In this document: positions 1 to 7,064 of the stretch, piece after piece
Layout: every line of letters starts with the position of its first letter
How positions within the stretch are numbered: the first letter of the stretch is position 1
DNA from: DAOUCV01 sp034432095
GTDB taxonomy: Bacteria; Chloroflexota; Dehalococcoidia; Dehalococcoidales; UBA2162
Assembly: GCA_034432095.1 (NCBI GenBank)
Contig: DAOUCV010000094.1
Location: 1-27,841, forward strand
Reading direction: 5' to 3'
Length of the DNA stretch: 27,841 nt
Translations under genes and position numbers: made by a program
The notes under the pieces: model-generated
Seen by the model: only the letters and a program-made list of their open reading frames with translations
What the model was told of the DNA's origin: nothing
Databases searched by the model: none

Positions 1-11
1 ATCTGGTCCAT
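1..11 (-). CDS. First codons of a truncated ORF leaving the window (probable transposase start)
   Basis: On the minus strand an ATG at position 11 follows an AGGAGG ribosome-binding site by 4 nt and reads Met-Asp-Gln before the window ends. The same start occurs, facing the other way, at the right end. The product cannot be identified from three codons; the transposase reading is inferred from the repeated terminal sequence around it. Confidence 0.4.
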
Positions 12-117
12 ACATCCTCCTTTTTTCAGAAGGATGTAATATCCCAGTCCAGTTTTGAACCATTAACAGTCTAACTTTCAAGCGTTAACAGTCTAATTTT
101 GAAAAATTAGTAAGAGT
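4..117 (-). mobile_element. Left terminal copy of an inverted repeat; 5' end of an outward-facing insertion sequence (partial)
   Basis: This 114-bp stretch is the reverse complement of the last 115 bp of the window, differing only by one base in a run of T (6 here, 7 there). Identity stops sharply at position 117. On the minus strand it reads as AT-rich DNA with three degenerate 22-bp repeats, a strong AAGGAGG ribosome-binding site, then ATG GAC CAG running off the window. That is the expected look of the upstream end of a transposase gene, with multiple repeats as in IS families whose ends carry several transposase-binding sites. The family cannot be named because the coding part is missing. 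Confidence 0.7.
35..100. repeat. Three degenerate 22-bp tandem repeats inside the left IS end
   Basis: Read on the minus strand, the units at 100-79, 78-57 and 56-35 share the core TTAGACTGTTAA (weaker in the third) with a strict 22-bp period, about two helical turns. They mirror the units in the right-hand copy. Transposase binding sites are the likely role, by analogy with IS elements that have repeated end sites. Confidence 0.7.
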
Positions 118-131
118 CGCCGGAAGGGGGC

Positions 132-160
132 TTGACAAACCCTGATGAGATATCTATACT
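132..160 (+). promoter_or_regulatory. Sigma-70-type promoter of the substrate-binding protein gene
   Basis: TTGACA at 132-137 and TATACT at 155-160 are separated by exactly 17 bp. The site lies 14 bp inside the end of the IS repeat and about 80 bp ahead of the start codon at 239, so the promoter belongs to the host sequence and not to the IS. Confidence 0.7.
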
Positions 161-238
161 TACCAATAACATATGTCATATATGATATTACCTTTAATTC
201 TTCAATCAAATCAAAACTAGAAAGGGGGTAAAACGAGA

Positions 239-2071
239 ATGAAAAAGAAGATTATGTGGGCGGTGGTGAGTTGCTTGATGGTGCTATCCCTGGTGATAGC
301 CTCCTGCGCCCCAAAAGAGGAGGCGAAAGAAGAAGTAGAAGCAGGGAAAGCAACAGTAGTAACCGCCGAGGAAGAAAAGGTGGAGAAAAAAGTGGCAGCG
401 GAAAAGCCGGAGATACTGCCTCCAGAAGTGCCAAAATATGGTGGCACGTTCACCGTCGCCACAGCTACCGACCCGACCAGTTTTGATGACTGTAGACAAG
501 GTAACTCTGGAGCACAAGCCAGTACCTACTGCTATCAGCGGCATATGGCAGAAGACTGGACAAGAGGCCCAGCCGGCAGTGGGGTGACTGATTTAACGGC
601 GGGGGGAGGCGCCGTGGAAGATTATATGTTCCCCGAGATCGCTGAAAGCTGGACGAGACCCGAACCGGGCGTCTGGGTACTCAAGATTCGTCAAGGTGTG
701 CACTGGCAGCTAGTGGATAGCGACGCCGGACGGCTGATGAATGGCCGGCAACTGACCGCCGATGACGTTGTCTGGAGCTTCAATCGGCGTAAAAACTCGC
801 CCACCTCCTGGTTGGTTACCAGCCAGCCGAAGGTAGCGGCAGCGTCGACCATTGAAAAAACCGGAGCTTGGGAAGTGACCATCAGGACTCCGATAGAGTA
901 CTGGACATCCTTTTTGTGGGTAGTCTACGGGGCTGGGTCTGGATCCATCTATCCCCGCGAGGTGGTAGAAAAATACGGCGATGTGGACAATTGGCGAAAT
1001 ACAGTAGGGACGGGACCCTTTATTTTCGCTGACTATGTTCCCGGCAGCCTGCTAAGATTTGTCAAGAACCCCAACTACTGGCAGAAGGACCCGGTGGGTC
1101 CGGGTAAGGGCAATCAATTACCCTACGTGGATGAAGTCAAGGAGCTGATAATACCCGACGTTTCAACCCAGCAGGCGGCGCTGCGCACTGGCAAAATTGA
1201 TGCGCTTGCCGGAGTTATCCGTGAGCAGTGGGAAGTGCTGATGCGGCAATGCCCCAACCTCTTGTATCACCGAACTCTGTCCAACCAGCCCTGGGTCATC
1301 GGCATGAGGACGAATAATCCAGCTCTTCCTTACCACGATGTAAGAGTGCGCCAAGCGCTGATGCTGGCTACCGATTTCGAAGCAATAGTGAGAGACTACT
1401 ATAAAGGGGAGGCTGAGATAGACGTCTGGCCAGTCAATAGGACAATCACCGGCCTGTATAAGCCTTTAGCGGAGATGCCCGAGGCAGTCCGGGAGCTATT
1501 TACCTATAATCCGGAGAAGGCAAAGAAGCTGTTGTCTGATGCGGGCTACCCCAATGGCTTCAAGGCAAAAGTGATCGTCTCGACCTCTGCTGCGGCCATC
1601 GACGAGCTCTCCATCTTCAAGGACATGTGGGCTAAGGTGAACGTTACCCTCGAGATGGATGTCAGAGAGCCAGGCGGCTATATCACACTCGCTTTTCGGC
1701 GGACACACGAGGAGATGATCTATCGCAGTATGTTTTCAACGCTGAGTATCCAGCTATTCCAGTCTGGCTGGAGGGGCACCAGCTCGTATAATTCCAGTTT
1801 TGTCAACGACCCCGCAGGAAGCATCCCTCTCCTTGAAGACATCTACAACGAAATGCAAACATACATCTTTACCGACACGCCCAGGGCTTACGAAGCCTAC
1901 AAGAGAGCCAAGTCCTACCTTCTGGAGCAGGCCTACTACATACCCCGGCCAACACCATACACCTACACCTTGTGGTGGCCCTGGCTGCAGAATTTCTACG
2001 GTCAAGGGTTTGGGTGGTATGTCAGGTACCACTGGATAGACGAGGCAATGAAGAAGTCCATGGGATACTAG
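239..2071 (+). CDS. ABC transporter substrate-binding lipoprotein, family 5 (DppA/OppA-like)
   Basis: 610 residues. The N-terminus has a charged KKK, a hydrophobic core and a lipobox ending at Cys23 (I-A-S-C), so the protein should be lipid-anchored outside the membrane. A Glu/Lys-rich linker (about residues 26-60) leads into a family 5 extracellular solute-binding fold, with typical segments such as GTGPF and YNPEKAKKLL-DAGYP. Family members bind peptides, nickel, sugars or other solutes; the ligand cannot be told here. The start follows an AAAGGGGG ribosome-binding site. No permease or ATPase genes are adjacent, so it is an orphan receptor or was separated from its transporter, perhaps by the neighbouring IS. 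It has its own promoter and is followed by terminator-like hairpins. Confidence 0.9.
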   Translation: MKKKIMWAVVSCLMVLSLVIASCAPKEEAKEEVEAGKATVVTAEEEKVEKKVAAEKPEILPPEVPKYGGTFTVATATDPTSFDDCRQGNSGAQASTYCYQRHMAEDWTRGPAGSGVTDLTAGGGAVEDYMFPEIAESWTRPEPGVWVLKIRQGVHWQLVDSDAGRLMNGRQLTADDVVWSFNRRKNSPTSWLVTSQPKVAAASTIEKTGAWEVTIRTPIEYWTSFLWVVYGAGSGSIYPREVVEKYGDVDNWRNTVGTGPFIFADYVPGSLLRFVKNPNYWQKDPVGPGKGNQLPYVDEVKELIIPDVSTQQAALRTGKIDALAGVIREQWEVLMRQCPNLLYHRTLSNQPWVIGMRTNNPALPYHDVRVRQALMLATDFEAIVRDYYKGEAEIDVWPVNRTITGLYKPLAEMPEAVRELFTYNPEKAKKLLSDAGYPNGFKAKVIVSTSAAAIDELSIFKDMWAKVNVTLEMDVREPGGYITLAFRRTHEEMIYRSMFSTLSIQLFQSGWRGTSSYNSSFVNDPAGSIPLLEDIYNEMQTYIFTDTPRAYEAYKRAKSYLLEQAYYIPRPTPYTYTLWWPWLQNFYGQGFGWYVRYHWIDEAMKKSMGY

Positions 2072-2105
2072 GCCTGGCATCATAGAGAAAGTCAAAATAC
2101 AAAAG

Positions 2106-2133
2106 GGGCTGGAGGGCTCAAATCCTTCAGCCC
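2106..2133 (+). terminator. Hairpin downstream of the substrate-binding protein
   Basis: A 10-bp stem with one mismatch (GGGCTGGAGG against CCTTCAGCCC) and an 8-nt loop begins 35 nt after the stop codon. A moderately T-rich stretch follows. It probably works together with the next hairpin. Confidence 0.5.
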
Positions 2134-2175
2134 TGTCCTTCTTTCGTTAACCCCCCACACGTTTCTGGGGTGTCT

Positions 2176-2200
2176 AAAGAGGGGCTCCACCCCTCTTTTA
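2176..2200 (+). terminator. Rho-independent terminator
   Basis: A perfect 9-bp stem AAAGAGGGG / CCCCTCTTT with a 5-nt loop, ending in TTTTA. It separates the solute-binding protein gene from the redox cluster. Confidence 0.65.
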
Positions 2201-2262
2201 TCTACTTCCCCTTCTCCTTTTCAAAGGAAGGAGAATTTGAGAGGGTGAGGTTGATTCCCCAA

Positions 2263-2278
2263 TGTGATTTAAATCATA
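2263..2278. promoter_or_regulatory. CRP/FNR-family-like operator
   Basis: TGTGATTTAAATCATA matches the CRP/FNR/HcpR-type pattern TGTGA-N6-TCACA at 9 of 10 half-site positions, with a perfect 12-bp inner palindrome. It is centred near 2270.5. A TATACT at 2299-2304 would place transcription start at about 2311, putting the operator near -41, the position used by class II activators. No good -35 box accompanies that -10, which fits activator dependence. Confidence 0.5.
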
Positions 2279-2287
2279 GATAAACTA

Positions 2288-2316
2288 ATGACAAAAGTTA
2301 TACTATGTGGTATAGA
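2288..2316 (+). promoter_or_regulatory. Promoter region of the redox-stress cluster
   Basis: Two overlapping readings are possible. ATGACA (2288-2293), 17 bp, TATAGA (2311-2316) is a factor-independent option. TATACT (2299-2304) without a -35 but with the CRP/FNR-like site upstream is an activated option. Either start would drive the zinc-ribbon and ferredoxin genes. Confidence 0.45.
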
Positions 2317-2350
2317 AGTTTGAACATCCACCGTTAAAGGAGGTGCTTCA

Positions 2351-2581
2351 ATGACAATTAAATGTCCCGGTCAGGACTTGAGGAATCTACGGGTATCGTT
2401 ACACAAATGCCCGAACTGTGGTGCCGAGGTTGAAATCTTCTCCGACGAAATGAGAGTGAAGTGCCAGAAGTGCGGTGAGACGGTTTATCGGGAGAAAGTG
2501 CCTTCCTGCATCGACTGGTGTGCTTCCGCCCGCCAATGCCTCGGGGAGGAGAGGTGGAAGGAATTGAAAGGTGAGGACTAG
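2351..2581 (+). CDS. Small zinc-ribbon protein with C-terminal cysteine cluster
   Basis: 76 residues. CPNC at 20-23 and CQKC at 38-41 form a typical rubredoxin-like zinc ribbon. A second group, Cys53, Cys57 and Cys63 (C-x3-C-x5-C), lies near the C-terminus and could bind another metal or an Fe-S centre. The start follows AAAGGAGG with good spacing. The gene is directly upstream of a ferredoxin gene with a 38-nt gap and is probably co-transcribed. I do not know an assigned function; the company it keeps suggests a small redox or metal partner of the ferredoxin. Confidence 0.75.
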   Translation: MTIKCPGQDLRNLRVSLHKCPNCGAEVEIFSDEMRVKCQKCGETVYREKVPSCIDWCASARQCLGEERWKELKGED

Positions 2582-2619
2582 CGGACTCACCCTACCCAGA
2601 ACCCGCAAGGAGGTGAATA

Positions 2620-3351
2620 ATGACCACAAAAACAATAAGGAAAATCGTAAAAATCAACGAAGAAAAATGTAACGGCTGTGGTGCCTGCGTGCCCGCCTGT
2701 GCCGAGGGTGCCCTTCAGATTGTTGATGGCAAGGCAAAACTCATCAGTGAGACCTACTGTGACGGTCTCGGTGCCTGTCTTGGAGAATGCCCCCAGGGGG
2801 CAATTACCATCGAAGAGAGAGAAGCCGCGGAGTTTGACGAGGAGGCAGTAAAAGCCCATCTTGAAGAACACGAGCACCACGAAAGAGAACTCCCCTGTGG
2901 TTGTTCCTCAGCCACGGTCACTCAATTTGACAGGCAGGAATCAGCAGGGTCTGCTCACAAAGAGGCGGTAGCCCAGCCGTCAATGCTCAGGCACTGGCCG
3001 GTCCAGCTTACGCTCGTTCCCTCGACAGCGCCTTTCCTTCAGGGAACTGACCTAGTGCTTGCTTCAGACTGTGTTCCCTTTGCCTATGCTGGCTTTCACC
3101 AGGACTTTTTAAAGAACCACGCCTTGCTAATTGCTTGCCCCAAGCTGGATGATTTTCAGGCGCATTTGAAGAAGCTGACCAGCATCCTGAGCCAATCATC
3201 GGTGAAGAGCCTGACGGTGGTGCATATGGAGGTGCCCTGCTGTTCCGGGCTGGTTTATATGGCCAGGCAGGCAATACAATTGAGCGGTAAAGCTCTTCCC
3301 CTCAAAGAAGTAACCATCGGTATTAAAGGTGACCTAATGTCAGCCTCTTAA
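2620..3351 (+). CDS. 4Fe-4S dicluster ferredoxin with long C-terminal extension
   Basis: 243 residues. The first cluster motif is complete (Cys17, 20, 23, 27). The second keeps Cys47, Cys53 and Cys57 but has Leu50 where the second Cys belongs, so it may hold a three-cysteine or 3Fe-type cluster. A His/Glu-rich segment (about 80-90) and a C-G-C at about 93-95 lead into a domain of roughly 120 residues with a further C-C-S-G motif. Start supported by AAGGAGGT. This type of ferredoxin is often found beside rubrerythrin- and rubredoxin-type genes in anaerobes; electron delivery within that set is an inference. Confidence 0.8.
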   Translation: MTTKTIRKIVKINEEKCNGCGACVPACAEGALQIVDGKAKLISETYCDGLGACLGECPQGAITIEEREAAEFDEEAVKAHLEEHEHHERELPCGCSSATVTQFDRQESAGSAHKEAVAQPSMLRHWPVQLTLVPSTAPFLQGTDLVLASDCVPFAYAGFHQDFLKNHALLIACPKLDDFQAHLKKLTSILSQSSVKSLTVVHMEVPCCSGLVYMARQAIQLSGKALPLKEVTIGIKGDLMSAS

Positions 3352-3370
3352 AAACGATGGAGAGAAAGTG

Positions 3371-3400
3371 TTGACAAAGAGCAAACTTGGTGTCTATTAT
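3371..3400 (+). promoter_or_regulatory. Internal promoter before the rubrerythrin-like gene
   Basis: TTGACA at 3371-3376 and TATTAT at 3395-3400 with an 18-bp spacer. It sits 19 bp after the ferredoxin stop codon, so the rubrerythrin-to-superoxide-reductase genes can be transcribed separately from the first two genes. Confidence 0.7.
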
Positions 3401-3448
3401 GCGTTACACTCTATTTAAAGAGGGTTGCCCTTCCACAGGGGGTCGGTA

Positions 3449-3979
3449 ATGGAATCTGAACAGAATAAAACTCTGGAGGCGCTTCAAATTGCTATCCAGA
3501 TGGAAATCGATGGCAAGGAATACTATTTAAAAGCCAGCCAGGAAAGTAGCAATGAGCTGGGTAAGAAGCTACTGAAGTCGCTAGCCGCTGAAGAAGACAT
3601 ACACCGCCAGAAGTTCCAGGAGATATACAATACTATACGAAATAAGAAAGCCTGGCCCGTAACTGATTTTCAACCCGACGGAGGCAAAAAACTGAGAACT
3701 ATATTTGCCAGAGCCATCGAAGAGATGCGCTCTACTGTAAAGCCTCTGGCTACTGAACTTGATGCTGTACAAACCGCCATAGAAATGGAAAATAAGACCC
3801 ATAACCTCTATAAAAGCCAGATGGAAAACGCTACCCATAACACTACGAGAGAGTTCTATGAGACCCTAGCTATGGAAGAAAGGGAACACCAATTGATTCT
3901 GCTGGATTACTACGAATACCTCAAAGACCCGGCAGGTTGGTTTGTCAGGAAAGAACATCCCTCTCTGGACGGAGGCTAA
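3449..3979 (+). CDS. Rubrerythrin-like diiron (ferritin-like) protein
   Basis: 176 residues from the ATG at 3449, chosen because AGGGGG lies just upstream; an in-frame TTG at 3425 would add eight residues but has a poorer context. Two helix-pair halves carry the diiron ligands: Glu19, E-x-x-H at 49-52, Glu112 in the EMEN-THNLY helix and E-x-x-H at 144-147. The C-terminal rubredoxin domain of classical rubrerythrin is absent. The family reduces hydrogen peroxide or stores iron. Here electrons could come from the Hrb protein encoded next, 41 nt downstream. Confidence 0.85.
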   Translation: MESEQNKTLEALQIAIQMEIDGKEYYLKASQESSNELGKKLLKSLAAEEDIHRQKFQEIYNTIRNKKAWPVTDFQPDGGKKLRTIFARAIEEMRSTVKPLATELDAVQTAIEMENKTHNLYKSQMENATHNTTREFYETLAMEEREHQLILLDYYEYLKDPAGWFVRKEHPSLDGG

Positions 3980-4020
3980 GTAAATGGCTAAAATAGGCAA
4001 GAACGGTAGGGAGGTGTGAT

Positions 4021-4707
4021 ATGAATCTGAAGGCTTTATACAAGCTGGGTTACGGTCTGTATGTGGTATGCTCAAGAAAGGGAGACAGGTTCAACGGGCA
4101 GATCGCCAACACCGTATTCCAGATAACGTCGGAACCGCCTACCGTGGCTGTCAGTATCAACAAGAGCAATTTAACCCACGAGTTTATTAAAGAGAGCCGG
4201 GTGTTCGTGGCTTCGGTATTATCTCAGGATACCCCCCTCTCTTTCATCGGTCACTTCGGCTTCAAATCAGGCAGGGACATGGATAAACTTGAGGGTATTA
4301 ACTATAAAATGGGTGAGACTCAGGTCCCGGTGGTCACGGATAACGCCCTAGCTTATCTGGAAGCCAGGGTAATTCAGGAAGTGGATGTGGGAACTCACAC
4401 TATCTTCATCGGCGAGCTTGTGGGAGCAGATATCCTTAAGGAAGGCGAACCAATGACCTATGCCTACTACCATCAGGTCAAACGGGGCACCACCCCCAAG
4501 ACGGCTCCCAGCTATATTGAACAGAGAAGGGAGGCAAAACCTGAAATGGCAAAATATGAATGCACTGTCTGTGGCTATATCTATGACCCGGAAGTGGGAG
4601 ACCCCGATAGTAAAATAAAACCGGGCACACCTTTTGAAGACTTACCCGACGACTGGGTCTGTCCTGTCTGCGGGGCGGGCAAGGACGAATTCAAAAAAGT
4701 AGAGTAA
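4021..4707 (+). CDS. hrb: High-molecular-weight rubredoxin (flavin reductase domain fused to rubredoxin)
   Basis: 228 residues. Residues 1-165 are an FMN-binding flavin reductase-like domain. Residues 176-228 are a rubredoxin with CTVCGY (Cys181, Cys184) and CPVCGAG (Cys214, Cys217). The arrangement matches Hrb of Moorella, an NADH-linked electron donor to flavodiiron proteins and rubrerythrins in oxygen and NO/peroxide detoxification. Start supported by GGGAGGTG. It sits between the rubrerythrin-like and cupin genes in one transcription unit, so it likely supplies electrons to the rubrerythrin-like protein and the superoxide reductase in the cytoplasm. Confidence 0.9.
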   Translation: MNLKALYKLGYGLYVVCSRKGDRFNGQIANTVFQITSEPPTVAVSINKSNLTHEFIKESRVFVASVLSQDTPLSFIGHFGFKSGRDMDKLEGINYKMGETQVPVVTDNALAYLEARVIQEVDVGTHTIFIGELVGADILKEGEPMTYAYYHQVKRGTTPKTAPSYIEQRREAKPEMAKYECTVCGYIYDPEVGDPDSKIKPGTPFEDLPDDWVCPVCGAGKDEFKKVE

Positions 4708-4745
4708 TACAAAAGCCAAATAGTGTTTCACAAAGGAGGTATGAA

Positions 4746-5135
4746 ATGGCAGGATATGTCGGCCCAATTGAGAAACAGACTCTAGACAATAACTATTTCA
4801 GGCAGGTTTTGTTTACCGGGAAGCACTCTCAGCTCGTCGTGATGTGCTTGCAACCTGGCGAAGAAATCGGCAACGAAGTGCATCCGAACGTTGACCAGTT
4901 CTTCCGCATCGAGCAAGGTGAAGCAACCTTCGTTTTCGGCGGGAAGGAAAAACACCTGGCAAGAGATGGGGATGCAGTTATAGTCCCAGCCGGCACATAC
5001 CATAATGTAATAAACGCTTCAAAGACCTTCAAGCTTAAGCTCTATACCATATACTCTCCACCCAACCACCCCGATAAGACCGTACATAAGACGAAGGCTG
5101 AGGCTGAGAAGGCCGAAGCAGAAGAGCACCATTAG
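4746..5135 (+). CDS. Single-domain cupin protein
   Basis: 129 residues. Motif 1 is visible around residues 37-59 (PGEEIGNEVHPNVDQFFRI, then G-E), giving His, a second polar ligand and Glu. Motif 2 (P-A-G-T-Y-H-N) follows near residue 80. The C-terminus is a Lys/Glu/His-rich tail that may bind metal. Small cupins of this kind often sit in oxidative-stress and rubredoxin clusters, but the substrate is not known. Strong AAAGGAGGT ribosome-binding site; gaps of 38 and 67 nt to the neighbouring genes fit a shared operon. Confidence 0.85.
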   Translation: MAGYVGPIEKQTLDNNYFRQVLFTGKHSQLVVMCLQPGEEIGNEVHPNVDQFFRIEQGEATFVFGGKEKHLARDGDAVIVPAGTYHNVINASKTFKLKLYTIYSPPNHPDKTVHKTKAEAEKAEAEEHH

Positions 5136-5202
5136 CCAGAGAGTGACTACGACCTTATGGCAGAGAACCTAGAAATTCATGAACCCGACAGGGAGGTGAA
5201 GC

Positions 5203-5550
5203 ATGCGGTTTCAGGATATAGTGAAAGACGCCAAGTCTGAGGGGAAAGAGAAGCATGTCCCGGTTATTGAAATCGGAAAGGGTAAGGGAGAGGGTGGTGC
5301 CGACATTGTCCATGTGATAGTGGGAAAAGAGACTCCCCACCCCAACACCACGGAGCACCACATCGCTTGGCTTGAGCTATTCGGGGTAAAGAAGACTGGA
5401 CAGGTGATAAACCTTGGCCGGGCTACTTTTGCCCCCGCCTACACCAACCCGGAGGCAAGGTTCCAGGTGCCACTGGCCGACTTCAAGGCTCTCTGTGCCC
5501 TCGCCTACTGCAACATACACGGCGTCTGGGAAAACTGCCTGGAAGTCTGA
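5203..5550 (+). CDS. sor: Superoxide reductase (neelaredoxin / class II desulfoferrodoxin)
   Basis: 115 residues, the usual length of one-iron superoxide reductases that lack the desulforedoxin domain. The active-site signature is complete: E-K-H-V-P at 16-20, His46 and the histidines of HPNTTEHHI, and C-N-I-H (Cys103, His106) near the C-terminus. It reduces superoxide to hydrogen peroxide without releasing oxygen, with electrons normally from rubredoxin, here probably Hrb. Peroxide would then be removed by the rubrerythrin-like protein. Start supported by GGGAGGTGA. Last gene of the cluster, tail-to-tail with the hdrB-like gene. Confidence 0.92.
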   Translation: MRFQDIVKDAKSEGKEKHVPVIEIGKGKGEGGADIVHVIVGKETPHPNTTEHHIAWLELFGVKKTGQVINLGRATFAPAYTNPEARFQVPLADFKALCALAYCNIHGVWENCLEV

Positions 5551-5606
5551 TTAGCCAGCCCATTCTTGAGATTATATGAGTAGAGTTGGTAACAGAGGCT
5601 CGAATT

Positions 5607-6464
5607 CTATAGCAACTTCAGTCTTTCCAACAGACCTGTTGCGTCTACAAAGTGCTTGGCTAACCATTCTCCTACATTTGGACTGCCGAACGCTAAGGCA
5701 GATAATTCGCTGAAATAGAATACGGGCATGAGACGGAAACCGCTATTTTTCGGCTGACGCATGTCCAGATTAGCCTGACAGATGCCGCAGGCAGTAACAA
5801 TGGCATCAGCCCCTACCTCAGAAGCGGCGCTCACAATCCTACCGACCAATTTCTTGACAATTTCAGGGGCGACTATTGATAGTCCTCCCCCGCAACAATC
5901 CACTTTGTAAGACCAATCAATTACTTCCGCATCCAGAGCTTCCATTATTTTATCCATTATCGTTGGATTCTCCGGGTCATCAAAGCCCGTAATCTCAGGG
6001 GGGCGAACTAAATAACATCCGTAGTACGTAACAACTCTAAGGCCTTCTAGAGCTTTCTGAACCTTTTGCTTGATGGCATCAATCCCCACATCCTGATATA
6101 AAACCTCGAGGATATGCTTTGACTTCTGTGATAGCTCCAGATTCATGCCGATGTCTTCCTCTATCCTGGTTTTAAGTCCGGGGTCTCTTTTGAGTTCGTA
6201 TTCAGCAGTCTTAAGGCGAAGAGAACAGGCAGGACAGGGAGCAGCAATACCCAGGGACATTCGGTTAGCCAGCGCCAGGTTCCGGCTGGGCAGGGCTAAG
6301 GCCAATTCCTGGTTGATAACGTGTCCAGAACTGGCTCCGCAGCAGGTCCACTCAGGAATCTCTTCTAACTCAATCCCCAAGTATTTCGCAGTTTCCCTAA
6401 CCGATTCGTCGTATTCAATGGATGTTGATGTTGCCGTACACCCGGGATAATATGCGAATCTCAT
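5607..6464 (-). CDS. HdrB-like heterodisulfide reductase subunit B (two CCG domains)
   Basis: 285 residues. Two cysteine-rich CCG motifs are complete: Cys9, Cys41-Cys42, Cys77/Cys80, and Cys150, Cys190-Cys191, Cys226/Cys229. In HdrB these bind noncubane [4Fe-4S] clusters at the site of disulfide reduction or, in other complexes, of electron exit. ATG preceded by GAGGGTGA. Last gene of the operon, 18 nt after hdrC. In the class II benzoyl-CoA reductase complex the equivalent function is in BamD. The physiological acceptor here is unknown: no CoM/CoB chemistry is expected in a bacterium. Confidence 0.9.
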   Translation of the reverse strand: MRFAYYPGCTATSTSIEYDESVRETAKYLGIELEEIPEWTCCGASSGHVINQELALALPSRNLALANRMSLGIAAPCPACSLRLKTAEYELKRDPGLKTRIEEDIGMNLELSQKSKHILEVLYQDVGIDAIKQKVQKALEGLRVVTYYGCYLVRPPEITGFDDPENPTIMDKIMEALDAEVIDWSYKVDCCGGGLSIVAPEIVKKLVGRIVSAASEVGADAIVTACGICQANLDMRQPKNSGFRLMPVFYFSELSALAFGSPNVGEWLAKHFVDATGLLERLKLL

Positions 6465-6482
6465 TCAATCACCCTCGCTACC

Positions 6483-7064
6483 TTAAACACGGAAAAAGAC
6501 TTTCCTAAAGATGCCACTGACAGCCTCTGGGGCATACTTTTTCCTTGAAGGAAGTTTGAGCTTCCCTTTGCGAAACATTTGTAGAGCTAGGTTCGCTTCT
6601 TCACGGATTTTTTTAAACGAAAGGAAGTCGCCTGTTTTTAGTTCGTAACTAAGTAAAAGGCTCCCTTCATCTATCCTTCCCCTTTTTCTGATCTGCTCTA
6701 CGAATACCCGGTGAAATTTGGCTATATTGCCAACGGGGTTTTTAAAGCCTTCCTCAAGGGATTCCCTCCGCAGCACATCCATCAGGCGAACGATTTCGAT
6801 TTCATTGGGACAGCGAGTGGCACAGGTCTCACAGGAAGCACACAGCCAGATGGCGGTGCTTTGCAGTACCTTCTCCTTTAACCCCAGCCGAACCATATGA
6901 ATGATTTGATTAGGGTAGTAGTCCATGGCATAAGCCACCGGACAACCATCGCTGCACATAGAACACTGGTAGCAGCGGTCAAGATTTCTGACTTCTGCCC
7001 TTATCCTGCGTGAAAATTCGTGGTCAAGAAGACGAATCTTCTCCCTCGCCGGACGCTGCGACAC
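6483..7064 (-). CDS. HdrC-like subunit with two [4Fe-4S] clusters
   Basis: 193 residues from a GTG at 7064; no other ATG, GTG or TTG lies near the N-terminus, so the 41-nt overlap with the hdrA 3' end looks real and implies translational coupling. Two ferredoxin motifs: Cys31, 34, 37, 41 and Cys75, 78, 81, 85, each ending C-P. The C-terminal half is helical and basic, as in HdrC proteins that wire HdrA to HdrB. The upstream AAAGGGGAAAG inside hdrA can serve as ribosome-binding site. Confidence 0.88.
   Translation of the reverse strand: MSQRPAREKIRLLDHEFSRRIRAEVRNLDRCYQCSMCSDGCPVAYAMDYYPNQIIHMVRLGLKEKVLQSTAIWLCASCETCATRCPNEIEIVRLMDVLRRESLEEGFKNPVGNIAKFHRVFVEQIRKRGRIDEGSLLLSYELKTGDFLSFKKIREEANLALQMFRKGKLKLPSRKKYAPEAVSGIFRKVFFRV

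Noticed and set aside
217..544. Four short ORFs in other frames over the start of the solute-binding protein
   Set aside because: Low-complexity shadows of the Lys/Glu-rich linker of the real gene, none with a ribosome-binding site.
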